Source: Bacillota bacterium | GTDB taxonomy: Bacteria; Bacillota; Clostridia; Clostridiales; Clostridiaceae | Assembly (NCBI GenBank): GCA_021781745.1 | Contig: JAJXWH010000027.1 | Span: 1-64,000 of the forward strand | DNA: 64,000 nucleotides | Reading direction: 5' to 3' | Shown: positions 53,814 to 62,418 of the stretch, piece by piece | How positions within the stretch are numbered: position 1 is the stretch's first letter | Layout: every line of letters starts with the position of its first letter | Notes under the pieces: model-generated | What the model was told of the DNA's origin: nothing | Database searches by the model: none | The model's input: only the letters and a program-made list of their open reading frames with translations | Position numbers and translations under genes: made by a program

Positions 53814-56798
53814 ATGAATAATAAAAAAAAATCTCAAAATATTATTATAGCTGGTAGAAAAAGTTCATTAAGATTGTTAATTAGTATCTTATTTATCTCG
53901 CTAATGACTACAACTGTAGGTGCTATAACATACATTACATTTACAAATTGGAAGAAATCTGTAGATAATACTATAATAAAAATTGAGGATAATTCAAATA
54001 AGGATATATTTAATGAAATACAATCACTCTTTAGTATACCTTTATATAATAATGAAATGAATCACAGTTTAATTCAAAATAAAGTTATAGACATACATAA
54101 TGAAGAACAAAGGAATGCTTTTTTTGCTGGAGTAATTAAATCAAGTAATGAAGAGATTTATAGTTTTAGTTTCGGAATGGAAGATGGAGAATATTATGGA
54201 GCACGAAGAAATAAAAAAAATCAAATAGAAATATATAAAAGTAATTTGGATACAGGTGGTCATTCAAAGTATTACACTGTTGATGATAATTTAAAACAAG
54301 AAAAATTTATCAACGATTATGGAGAATTTGATCCTAGAACAAGAGATTGGTACATAAAAGCAAAGGAAAAAGGTGCTCCAATTTTTTCTGATATTTATAA
54401 GCACTTTATAAAAGATGATCTAGCCCTATCTGCAGCGTATCCGATTTATGGCAAGGATGGTGCGCTTTTTGGGGTTATGGGCACTCATATAACTCTTTCA
54501 ACACTTAACGAATCTCTAAAAAAAATTGCAGACAATAACTCATCTACAACATATATAGTTGAAAAGAACACAGGATATTTAGTGGCTAACTCACTTAATA
54601 AGCCTAATTTTGAAAATATTTCAGATGGCGGCATCAAAAGAAAGCTAGTTCAAGATATTGATGACAAGTCCATTAATTATGCATATGAAAATTATAAGAA
54701 TACTTCAAATACTAGCATTATTTTACGGGAAAATAATGAAAAGTACCATGTGAAAATATTTGAATATTATAAGAATGGTTTAGATTGGCTTATAATAACT
54801 TCTGTTCCCGAAAGTATGTTTACCAAAGAAATAAGAAGTAATATTAGTATGTCTTTATCTTTGGCGATAATAGCTGTTATTTTAGCAATTATAATCCATA
54901 TAAAAACAACTGGATTTATCTTAAGGCCAATTGAACACTTAATAGAAACTACAGATAGATTCTCTAAAGGTGATTTAGCAGAGAGGGCTAAGATTTTTAG
55001 AAATGATGAAATTGGTAGGTTATCTATGGCATTTAATAATATGGCAGAGGAATTATTTTCGCTAATACATAACCTTGAAGAAAAAGTAAAAGATAGAACT
55101 AGGGAGCTAATTGTTGCAAAAGAATTAGCAGAAGAGTCTAATAAGGCAAAAAGTCAGTTTTTGGCAAATATGAGCCATGAAATAAGAACGCCTATGAATG
55201 GAATTATTGGATTTTTAAGCCTTTTAGAAAGAACTGAGTTAGATAAAACTCAAATAGAATACGTTCAAACAATTAAAACTTCATCAGATACATTAGTATC
55301 TATTATCAATGACATACTTGATATTTCTAAAATTGAAGCAGGAAGAATGGAAATTGAAAAAATTCATTTTGACATTCGTTCTGCAGTAGAAAGTGCTGTA
55401 TTTCTTTATGATGCAAAGGTAAGAGAAAAAGGTCTTAAACTTAGTATGCTTATAAGTACAACTATTCCTAATTATGTAATGGGAGATCCAACAAAATTAA
55501 GACAAGTTATTAGCAATTTAGTTAGTAATGCAGTAAAGTTTACGGATAGAGGAGAAATATCCATAGAAGTTTCTTTAATGAAAGAAACTGATGAAAATAT
55601 TGAACTAAATTTTGAGATTAAAGATACTGGAATTGGTCTGCATGAATATGAAATTAATAATCTTTTTAAACCATTTAGCCAAGCTGATTCATCAACCACT
55701 CGTAAATATGGTGGTACTGGATTAGGGCTTGCAATATGCAGCAGGCTTATAGAAATGATGGGAGGAACTATAAGTCTTAAAAGTGAGAAAGGTAAAGGTA
55801 CTACTTTTAGTTTCAATTTAATGCTAGACAAGTCGAAAGATGAACTAATTCCAATGATACCAAATTATTCGAAACCTAATGGGAAGAAAAGACTAATTGT
55901 AGATGATAATAAGATGAACGGCTATATGGCAAGGGCAATTGGGGATAGCCTTTTAATAGAAGAATCTAATCAGACTTTTGAGACAAAAACCGAAGCTATG
56001 GAAGCTAATTATATAAATAAGTTGAAATTACTTTTAGTTGAAGATAATGATGTGAATATAAAATTCTTTGTTAATAGTTTGAATTTAAAAGGGTTAACTT
56101 GTGATGTCGCCCTTAATGGATTAGAAGCTTTAGAAGCATATAAAAATAAAGTTTATGATATAATTTTTATGGATTGTCAAATGCCAGTAATGGATGGATA
56201 TCAAGCAACGAGGGAATTACGTAAATTAGAAGATGGAAAAAATCATATACCTATTATTGCAATGACAGCTCATGCTATGGCAGGGGATGAAGATAAATGT
56301 TTAGAAGCTGGAATGGATGATTATTTAGGAAAACCGTTTGCCTTCGAGCAGATTATAAACATTTTGGAAAAGTATGCAAAGTTTATTTATGACAATAAAG
56401 CAAGTAGTATTATGAATAATTCGAGTAATTTAAGTAAGAGAGAACTTAACTTAAAGGAAAGATCATATTTTTATGAAACTTTAAAGACACTTATAAAGGA
56501 ATCGGGATTTGATGAAGAGTTTTGCAGAGAATTATTAGAAGATTTTTATGAACAATCAGAAAAAATTCTGAGTCAGGTTAAGGAAGATATAAGACGAAAT
56601 AATTTAAATGATGTCTCTATCCTTTTGCATAAATTAAAAGGTTCAGCAGGTACTGTAAGAGTTACTGAAATAGCAGAATATTCATTGGAAGCTGAAGAAG
56701 CAGTAAAAAATAATGATGATGATTTATTAATTGAATTAGTAGAAAAAATAGAAAAATTATTAGATTTATTGCAGATAGAAAAAAATGAAGAGATTTGA
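53814..56798 (+). CDS. hybrid sensor histidine kinase with receiver and Hpt domains
   Basis: A 994-residue membrane kinase. TM1 (about 23-45) and TM2 (about 344-365) bound a large extracellular Cache-type sensor ([20 protein letters not shown] is a dCache signature). Then HAMP, HisKA ([20 protein letters not shown]), HATPase ([31 protein letters not shown]), a vestigial receiver start ([12 protein letters not shown]), a complete receiver ([30 protein letters not shown]) and a C-terminal Hpt domain ([14 protein letters not shown]). It is a self-contained phosphorelay whose output regulator is not adjacent. ATG 53814 has AAGGATAG upstream. A bidirectional terminator follows. Confidence 0.9.
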   Translation: MNNKKKSQNIIIAGRKSSLRLLISILFISLMTTTVGAITYITFTNWKKSVDNTIIKIEDNSNKDIFNEIQSLFSIPLYNNEMNHSLIQNKVIDIHNEEQRNAFFAGVIKSSNEEIYSFSFGMEDGEYYGARRNKKNQIEIYKSNLDTGGHSKYYTVDDNLKQEKFINDYGEFDPRTRDWYIKAKEKGAPIFSDIYKHFIKDDLALSAAYPIYGKDGALFGVMGTHITLSTLNESLKKIADNNSSTTYIVEKNTGYLVANSLNKPNFENISDGGIKRKLVQDIDDKSINYAYENYKNTSNTSIILRENNEKYHVKIFEYYKNGLDWLIITSVPESMFTKEIRSNISMSLSLAIIAVILAIIIHIKTTGFILRPIEHLIETTDRFSKGDLAERAKIFRNDEIGRLSMAFNNMAEELFSLIHNLEEKVKDRTRELIVAKELAEESNKAKSQFLANMSHEIRTPMNGIIGFLSLLERTELDKTQIEYVQTIKTSSDTLVSIINDILDISKIEAGRMEIEKIHFDIRSAVESAVFLYDAKVREKGLKLSMLISTTIPNYVMGDPTKLRQVISNLVSNAVKFTDRGEISIEVSLMKETDENIELNFEIKDTGIGLHEYEINNLFKPFSQADSSTTRKYGGTGLGLAICSRLIEMMGGTISLKSEKGKGTTFSFNLMLDKSKDELIPMIPNYSKPNGKKRLIVDDNKMNGYMARAIGDSLLIEESNQTFETKTEAMEANYINKLKLLLVEDNDVNIKFFVNSLNLKGLTCDVALNGLEALEAYKNKVYDIIFMDCQMPVMDGYQATRELRKLEDGKNHIPIIAMTAHAMAGDEDKCLEAGMDDYLGKPFAFEQIINILEKYAKFIYDNKASSIMNNSSNLSKRELNLKERSYFYETLKTLIKESGFDEEFCRELLEDFYEQSEKILSQVKEDIRRNNLNDVSILLHKLKGSAGTVRVTEIAEYSLEAEEAVKNNDDDLLIELVEKIEKLLDLLQIEKNEEI

Positions 56799-56847
56799 AC
56801 AGTTCTAATACAATAATTTGTTTTTTGAGCTTATAAGAAATAGAAAT

Positions 56848-56896
56848 TTAAAGTAGTCGTGCATTTATATGAACATGACTACTTTAATTTTATTTG
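56848..56896. terminator. bidirectional terminator between hybrid kinase and XRE gene
   Basis: 14-bp stem TTAAAGTAGTCGTG / CATGACTACTTTAA (one mismatch or G-U) with a T-rich tail on the plus side and TTTAAATTTC on the other, between convergent genes. Confidence 0.7.
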
Positions 56897-56923
56897 ATCT
56901 AATCTAATTTTATACTCGTTGTA

Positions 56924-57256
56924 TTATTGATATTTAATAGACGGAAGGATTATAGAAAGAATTTCTTTTAAAATATATAGATCTTTATCTTGAGCGTGAT
57001 CTATTATTTCAATTAGATCTCCCTTATTAATATTAAGAGCTTTTTCTCCGTAAACCAAAAAATCTAAAGATATATGTAAACTTGAAGCAATTTTAATTGT
57101 GGTTGGAAGTGATGGATGTCTTTGCCCTAATTCAATCTGGCTTAGGTAAGTGGGAGATATACCAACTATTTCGGAAAAATTTTCTCTAGTTATTCCATTG
57201 CGTTCCCTTTCGGATTTTACTCGTTTTCCAATGTCCATATAATTTATATTATCCAA
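56924..57256 (-). CDS. XRE-family transcriptional regulator
   Basis: A roughly 110-residue cytoplasmic repressor-type protein. The helix-turn-helix spans about residues 7-65: DIGKRVKSERERNGITRENF then GISPTYLSQIELGQRHPSLP and ASSLHISLDFLVYG. A short C-terminal helical tail may dimerise. AAAGGG lies directly against the first possible ATG (57265), too close to work, so I favour the TTG at 57256; the next ATG at 57238 is also possible. It is divergent from the Spo0E-like gene, with a perfect palindrome CGTTTTAAAACG in between, so it may regulate both. Confidence 0.82.
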   Translation of the reverse strand: MDNINYMDIGKRVKSERERNGITRENFSEIVGISPTYLSQIELGQRHPSLPTTIKIASSLHISLDFLVYGEKALNINKGDLIEIIDHAQDKDLYILKEILSIILPSIKYQ

Positions 57257-57284
57257 GTTAATCATCCCTTTCTATGAGGTTTTA

Positions 57285-57296
57285 CGTTTTAAAACG
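57285..57296. promoter_or_regulatory. 12-bp perfect palindrome, candidate XRE operator
   Basis: CGTTTTAAAACG lies 30 bp upstream of the XRE gene and 55 bp before the promoter-like site of the Spo0E gene. Palindromes of this size are typical XRE targets. Confidence 0.35.
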
Positions 57297-57350
57297 CTGC
57301 TATAAAATAGCTATTTGAATTAATTTATGTACTATTTGCAAAAAAATATA

Positions 57351-57379
57351 TTGAAAGCTGATTATAAAAGGAGTACTAT
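57351..57379 (+). promoter_or_regulatory. promoter TTGAAA-N17-TACTAT for the Spo0E-like gene
   Basis: Good spacing and near-consensus hexamers (57351-57356, 57374-57379), 45 bp before the start codon. Confidence 0.45.
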
Positions 57380-57423
57380 AAGGTAAAGAAATAAAATCAA
57401 AAAATGCTATTAGGAGGGTTATT

Positions 57424-57579
57424 ATGAAAGAATTGGAGATAGAAATGGAAAGTATTAGAGAAAGGTTAAATGAACTAATTGCTATTAACGGAGGTGTTTA
57501 TAGAAATGAAGAGATAATAAATGTTAGCATTAAGTTGAATTTTCTTATTAATCAGTACTATAAAATACACAAGCATTAA
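57424..57579 (+). CDS. Spo0E-like aspartyl-phosphate phosphatase, 51 aa
   Basis: A tiny gene with an AGGAGG ribosome binding site six bases before its ATG. The product is two short helices joined by a turn: ESIRERLNELIAINGGVYRN and the signature helix VSIKLNFLINQYYKIHK (about residues 34-50), which matches the Spo0E family motif S-x2-LD-x-LI-x2-Y, with Asn replacing the usual Asp (Ser-Ile-Lys-Leu-Asn-Phe-Leu-Ile). Spo0E proteins remove phosphate from Spo0A and delay sporulation. The Asp-to-Asn change could alter activity. Its position divergent from an XRE regulator suggests control by it. Confidence 0.8.
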   Translation: MKELEIEMESIRERLNELIAINGGVYRNEEIINVSIKLNFLINQYYKIHKH

Positions 57580-57920
57580 GTTATTATAAAAGATATTTTT
57601 ATTGGAATATCAGAATATAAATTAATTGCTTTGGATCTAGAGGTAATTTTAATAATTTCCGTAAATAGTATACTCAATATAAAAAACGTATACTAGTGTT
57701 AAATGTAACGAAAAATCCGTGAATTTTTAATTAGAAACTTATAATGGTTTTAAATATAAGAATAGGATATGATTTTTAAAATAAATATACTCTAGTTTAA
57801 AATTATAAGTGAAATAATTATGTATAATTAGTACTAGATGTTATATTAATAGCATATTCTACTTTGTTTAACAAAATCCTTCAGAAATATATAAATATAT
57901 TTTTTTTCACATTGCATAGT
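57580..57920. other. AT-rich intergenic region
   Basis: About 340 bp between the Spo0E-like gene and the hemerythrin promoter. I see no ORF, repeat or structured RNA that I can support. Confidence 0.4.
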
Positions 57921-57948
57921 TTGACAAAAAGAAACATGTAAGTATGAT
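57921..57948 (+). promoter_or_regulatory. promoter TTGACA-N16-TATGAT for the hemerythrin-like gene
   Basis: Consensus -35 and a good -10 with a 16-bp spacer, predicting a start near 57955 and a leader of about 110 nucleotides. It may serve the whole chemosensory block. Confidence 0.55.
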
Positions 57949-58062
57949 AAGATTATTACAATGATATTTGAAAAATATATATAGTTTGTAATGGTATGGT
58001 TTAATATGAAATATTTACTAGCAATATGTCAAATGTTTAAAATTACAGGAGGGGTTACTTAT

Positions 58063-58641
58063 ATGTACAATGGTTCGACAAATTATAAACATCGAAATGT
58101 AAACGGTTTAGGGAGAGGGGTTAATTTAGCAGTGTCCCAATTTGGTAAGGAACAAAACCTATATTCGTTAATGACTAATTTTGATTCTGTAAACAAAGTT
58201 AGCGATACAGAGTCTATAAGTTTGACTTGGGATAAAAAGCTATCTATAGGAATTGACAATATTGATAAACAGAATAAAGAAATATTCAATTACATCAATA
58301 AATTAATATATCATATAAAGTTTGAAAATAGTGAAAATAGAATAATAGAAGCTTTTGATTTTTTAGAGAACTTTATGATTAAACACTTTAATGAAGAAGA
58401 AGCAATACAAAAGGAAAAAAAATATCCAAAATATAAATTGCAACAAAAAGAACATGAAAAACTAAAAAGAGTTTTAAAGGAACTGAGAAGCGTATTAATA
58501 AACCAGCAAATATCATCAACAGTTGATTTTTATGTTCAACGGAAAATGCTTTATTTTTTTAAAAAACATATTATAAATTTAGATAAGGAATTTGGAGAAT
58601 TTTTAATAAAAGAGTATAGAGGGGAACCGGTTGAACAATGA
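58063..58641 (+). CDS. hemerythrin-like protein lacking two iron-ligand histidines
   Basis: A 192-residue protein: a polar 55-residue N-terminal extension, then a four-helix hemerythrin fold starting at TWDKKLSIGIDNID. The family's di-iron ligands are His (in DxQH), His and Glu (HFxxEE), two His (HxxxH), His and Asp (HIxxxD). Here the first is Asn71 (IDKQNKEIF) and the fourth is Gln127 (YPKYKLQQKEH), while His108, Glu112, His131, His169 and Asp174 remain. Oxygen binding is therefore doubtful; a structural or sensory role is possible. ATG 58063 has ACAGGAGGGG upstream. It leads the block that ends in cheA-cheW-mcp. Confidence 0.82.
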   Translation: MYNGSTNYKHRNVNGLGRGVNLAVSQFGKEQNLYSLMTNFDSVNKVSDTESISLTWDKKLSIGIDNIDKQNKEIFNYINKLIYHIKFENSENRIIEAFDFLENFMIKHFNEEEAIQKEKKYPKYKLQQKEHEKLKRVLKELRSVLINQQISSTVDFYVQRKMLYFFKKHIINLDKEFGEFLIKEYRGEPVEQ

Positions 58642-58692
58642 AAGAATCACATAATTTAACTATATCATATATGTTTAAAGGGGAAAGAGAAA

Positions 58693-58881
58693 ATGAATTA
58701 TAAAGAAGAATACAAGAATATAATTGAGAGCTATATGGGAATAGTAAAAGAAGATGATGTATTTGAAGAAAAAACGTATGCATACAAGAAGAATAAATTT
58801 AAAAATAAATTTAAAAATGATTATTTAGACGAAGATTATAGAAAACGTAAGAAAAGATTTAGGGAGAGAGATTGGTCTTAA
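58693..58881 (+). CDS. small basic protein, 62 aa
   Basis: Not recognised. The start has a strong AAAGGGGAAAGAG ribosome binding site and lies 51 bp after the hemerythrin-like gene, so they are probably co-transcribed. The N-terminal half is acidic/neutral helix (EEYKNIIESYMGIVKEDD); the C-terminal half is strongly basic and aromatic-poor (YKKNKFKNKFKNDY, then RKRKKRFRERDW), suggesting binding to nucleic acid, a polyanion or the membrane surface. No homologous family comes to mind. Confidence 0.6.
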   Translation: MNYKEEYKNIIESYMGIVKEDDVFEEKTYAYKKNKFKNKFKNDYLDEDYRKRKKRFRERDWS

Positions 58882-59021
58882 TATAATTTTGAGTTTTATT
58901 AACTTAATTAATTAAAACCTAATCTTTATTCAAAAAATGGAGAGAAAATATACTTTTTAAATGTAATAAAAAGTATTATTTGGATTAAATTTATAAATAT
59001 TCGGTATAATGAGGTGAAAGT

Positions 59022-59753
59022 ATGAGGTTTTTATGTGATAATTGTAAATCTGGTTATGAAATAGAAAGGAATAGAAAAAGATTAAATGATGTTTTAATTA
59101 GAAAAAAATATGTGTTATTAGATGATGAAGTGATTCAGTTAAGCGAGTTTCTTGACGATTCAATATATAAATGTATTCTTTGTAAAAAGAGATTAAATGA
59201 AACTTTAAAATTAAAGACAAGCATAAAAAATATATTTGGAATGCATACAAGATTTTATTATTATGGACAACAGCATTTATTTATAAACATGCATTCTTAT
59301 ATATTAGATGGAATTAGGAATAATGAGATAATTTATTGCTCTATGGAAAAAAATACTTATAATAAATTATTAAGATTCTTAAAGAGTAATGGAATATCTT
59401 TGGAGAATGTTAAATATAAAAATTTTAAAAACCTAATTTATAGAGCGAAAAATAGAGGAGGGGAAGGATTAAAGGAAGAAATTGAAAAGATTTGTTTAGA
59501 AAATAAAGTTAAAAAATATAATGGTGTGAGATTAATTGGACAACCTTCTTTTATGTTTCAACCTGATCTACAAAAGGATTTTTTAGATTTTGAATATGAT
59601 TTAAACAAAGCTATACATAATTTAAATATATCCTTACTGTATATTTATGATCTTTATGATAACATCAGTGAAAATAATTTTGGTAATAAAAGAGTAATCA
59701 AAAAAACATTATGCACAAATGATTATATTTTTAAAGATTTATATATGGAATAA
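59022..59753 (+). CDS. MEDS-domain sensory protein with N-terminal zinc-ribbon-like motif
   Basis: A 243-residue soluble protein. Two Cys pairs, CDNC (residues 5-8) and CILC (about 48-51), frame an N-terminal ribbon that should bind zinc. The rest resembles the MEDS domain (first noted in the dichloromethane regulator DcmR), a RecA/KaiC-like sensory fold: HLFINMHSYILDGIRNNEII and YCSMEKNTYNKLLRFLKSNG are its typical opening. It lacks a DNA-binding domain. GAGGTGAAAG precedes the ATG. It sits 87 bp before cheA with no terminator between, so it may feed a signal into the chemosensory system; that link is inference. Confidence 0.78.
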   Translation: MRFLCDNCKSGYEIERNRKRLNDVLIRKKYVLLDDEVIQLSEFLDDSIYKCILCKKRLNETLKLKTSIKNIFGMHTRFYYYGQQHLFINMHSYILDGIRNNEIIYCSMEKNTYNKLLRFLKSNGISLENVKYKNFKNLIYRAKNRGGEGLKEEIEKICLENKVKKYNGVRLIGQPSFMFQPDLQKDFLDFEYDLNKAIHNLNISLLYIYDLYDNISENNFGNKRVIKKTLCTNDYIFKDLYME

Positions 59754-59840
59754 AATAAATAATCAAATAAGCTTGAATAACTTTTTGGAGTTAAGATAAT
59801 AAATAATTGATGACGCTAAGTAGAATAGGAGGAAATATTA

Positions 59841-61883
59841 TTGACTACAAAAAATATTAATGACCCTATGTTAGAAGTATTTATTTTTGAAACTTCACAG
59901 CAAATAGAGCAGCTAGAACAAGCTATTATAGATGCTGAGACAAGTAAAGAATACTCTAATAACGCTATCAATGAGATATTTCGAATAATGCACACAATCA
60001 AAAGTTCAGCAGCAATGATGCTATTTAATAATATATCCAAAGTAGCACATTCGGCTGAAGATCTATTCTATTTTATTCGAGAGAGTAAAACCAAAAATGT
60101 TGATATGTCAAGTTTGAGTGATATTGTGCTTGAAGGAATAGATTTTATAAAGTTAGAGCTAGAAAAAATTAAAAATGGAAATACTCCTGATGGTGTTGAG
60201 GACGTATTAATCTTAAAAATTGTTAATTATCTTGAGATATTAAAGCAAAATAGTACTGAGGAAAGCATTAATAATAAAAAAGTAGAGTTGACTAAAAAAC
60301 AATATTATATACCTTTAAATAAATTATCTCAAGAAATTAAAAAAAAATCATTTAAGGCTAAAATATTTTTTCAACAAGAATGTGGGATGGAGAATATAAG
60401 AGCATTTACAATAACACATAACTTAAGAGAAATTACGGAAGAGTTTTCTTATATTCCTGAAGATATAGTTGAAAATAACGAAAGCAGCGAGATTATAAAA
60501 AGAGATGGTTTTGAAATATGTCTAAAAACAGATTTGAATTATGAAGATGTAAAGAGTTTTTTTTATAAGGTTGCTTATGTAGATAAAATAGAGTTAGTCG
60601 AAGCAGATAATGATGAAGAATGCACTGATAATGAGAAAGATAGCAGCATAGAGAATAACAATAAAATTAAATCTATTAACTCATGTGAAAAAGAAATTCA
60701 GTCTGTTGTGAATCATCAAAATCAAAGTATGATAAGTGTAAATGTTCAAAAATTAGACAAGCTAATGGACCTGGTTGGTGAGTTGGTAATAGCAGAATCA
60801 ATGGTCACTCAAAATCCTGATCTTGAAGGGTTGATTTTAGATAATTTTGATAAGGCATCAAGACAGTTAAAAAAGATTTTTGGTGAACTTCAAGATACAG
60901 TAATGTCAATAAGAATGGTTCCACTTGGCCCCACTTTTTTTAAAATGAACAGAATTGTAAGAGATATGAGTAAGAAATTAAACAAGGAAATACATCTTGA
61001 TATTATAGGTGAAGGTACTGAGGTAGATAAAAATATAATAGAACATATAGGTGATCCACTTATGCATCTTGTAAGGAACTCTATAGATCATGGAATTGAA
61101 AGTGTCGAGGAAAGAATATCAGCAGGAAAACCAAAGGTTGGAACAATAACCTTAGAAGCAAAAAATGCTGGTAGTGAAGTGGTGATAATAATAAAGGATG
61201 ATGGAAAAGGGCTTAATAAAGAAAAGATCATTGATAAAGCTAATGAGCATGGTTTATTGGCTAAGTTGGCAAATGAAATGACGGATAAGGAAATATTTGG
61301 TCTTGTGTTACTTCCAGGTTTCTCAACAAAGGAGAATGTAACAGAATTTTCTGGTAGAGGAGTAGGAATGGATGTGGTTGTTCAGAATATAGAATCGGTT
61401 GGTGGTACTATACAGGTCGAAAGTTATGAAGGAGTAGGGACGACTATAACATTAAAAATACCTCTTACTCTTGCAATAATAGATGGAATGAATATTCGTG
61501 TTGGAAAATCCAAATATACAATTCCAATAACGTCAATTAAGGAATCTTTTAGACCAAAAGAAAATCAGGTAATAAAAGATCCAGATGGAAATGAATTGAT
61601 TATGATAAGAGGAGAATGTTATTCGATCATGAGGCTTTATAATCATTTTAAGGTAGAATCATTAATTACCAATATTAATGAAGGGATCATTTTGATGGTA
61701 GAAAGTGAAAGAAAAACGATTTGTATATTTGCCGATGAACTTATAGGTGAACAGCAAGTAGTTGTAAAAACGCTGCCGAATTATATTAAGAGCATCAAAA
61801 AAATAAATGGGTTAGCAGGATGTACTCTACTAGGAGATGGAGGTGTAAGCTTAATACTGGATGTAAATGGCTTACTATGTTAA
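59841..61883 (+). CDS. cheA: chemotaxis histidine kinase CheA
   Basis: A 680-residue kinase with the full CheA order: P1 Hpt domain with phospho-His51 (FRIMHTIKSSAAMM), a P2-like region (about 155-255), P3 dimerisation helices (VQKLDKLMDLVGELVIAESM), P4 ATPase (LMHLVRNSIDHGIE, IKDDGKGLN, FSGRGVGMDVV) and P5 CheW-like domain (LAIIDGMNIRVGKSKYTIPI). Translation starts at TTG 59841, with AGGAGG eight bases upstream. It is followed 36 bp later by cheW and then a chemoreceptor, the core of a signalling array. Confidence 0.95.
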   Translation: MTTKNINDPMLEVFIFETSQQIEQLEQAIIDAETSKEYSNNAINEIFRIMHTIKSSAAMMLFNNISKVAHSAEDLFYFIRESKTKNVDMSSLSDIVLEGIDFIKLELEKIKNGNTPDGVEDVLILKIVNYLEILKQNSTEESINNKKVELTKKQYYIPLNKLSQEIKKKSFKAKIFFQQECGMENIRAFTITHNLREITEEFSYIPEDIVENNESSEIIKRDGFEICLKTDLNYEDVKSFFYKVAYVDKIELVEADNDEECTDNEKDSSIENNNKIKSINSCEKEIQSVVNHQNQSMISVNVQKLDKLMDLVGELVIAESMVTQNPDLEGLILDNFDKASRQLKKIFGELQDTVMSIRMVPLGPTFFKMNRIVRDMSKKLNKEIHLDIIGEGTEVDKNIIEHIGDPLMHLVRNSIDHGIESVEERISAGKPKVGTITLEAKNAGSEVVIIIKDDGKGLNKEKIIDKANEHGLLAKLANEMTDKEIFGLVLLPGFSTKENVTEFSGRGVGMDVVVQNIESVGGTIQVESYEGVGTTITLKIPLTLAIIDGMNIRVGKSKYTIPITSIKESFRPKENQVIKDPDGNELIMIRGECYSIMRLYNHFKVESLITNINEGIILMVESERKTICIFADELIGEQQVVVKTLPNYIKSIKKINGLAGCTLLGDGGVSLILDVNGLLC

Positions 61884-61919
61884 ACAAAGTCAATAGATAG
61901 AAAGAAGGTGGATGAAAAT

Positions 61920-62396
61920 ATGCGCAATAGTGAAAATTTTTTAATAATGGAAGAAAACGAAGATACTCAAAAAGGGAAATTCTTGACATTTATATTGGAG
62001 AATGAAGTCTATGGTTTAGAAATTCAATATATTACTGAAATAATAGGTATCCAAGAGATAACAGAAGTTCCAGAGTTGCCGAATTATGTAAGAGGAATTA
62101 TAAATCTTAGAGGCAAGATTATACCAGTAATAGATGTAAGAATTAGATTTAATAAACCTGCTATTAAATATAATGATAGAACATGCATTGTTGTAGTAGA
62201 AATAGCGGATATTTCGGTAGGGTTTATAGTAGATGCTGTTTCTGAGGTAATAGCAATTCAAGAACAGGAAATAGTTCCGCCTCCTGAAATAAATGGAGGA
62301 TTTAATAATAAATTTATCAAAGGAATTGGAAAGGTGGGAAATGAAGTTAAGTTATTATTAGATTGTAATAAGTTACTAAATAATGAGGGGTTATAA
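61920..62396 (+). CDS. cheW: chemotaxis coupling protein CheW
   Basis: A 158-residue adaptor that links receptors to CheA. It is one CheW domain: FILENEVYGLEIQYITEIIG, TEVPELPNYVRGIINLRGKI (the receptor-binding signature) and VGFIVDAVSEVIAIQEQEIV are typical. AAGGTGG (61905-61911) is eight bases before the ATG at 61920, so I prefer that start to a GTG at 61908. It lies between cheA and the chemoreceptor gene with only 22 bp before the latter, so the three form an operon. Confidence 0.94.
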   Translation: MRNSENFLIMEENEDTQKGKFLTFILENEVYGLEIQYITEIIGIQEITEVPELPNYVRGIINLRGKIIPVIDVRIRFNKPAIKYNDRTCIVVVEIADISVGFIVDAVSEVIAIQEQEIVPPPEINGGFNNKFIKGIGKVGNEVKLLLDCNKLLNNEGL

Positions 62397-62418
62397 ATTT
62401 AAAAGTGGAGGTAATGGT

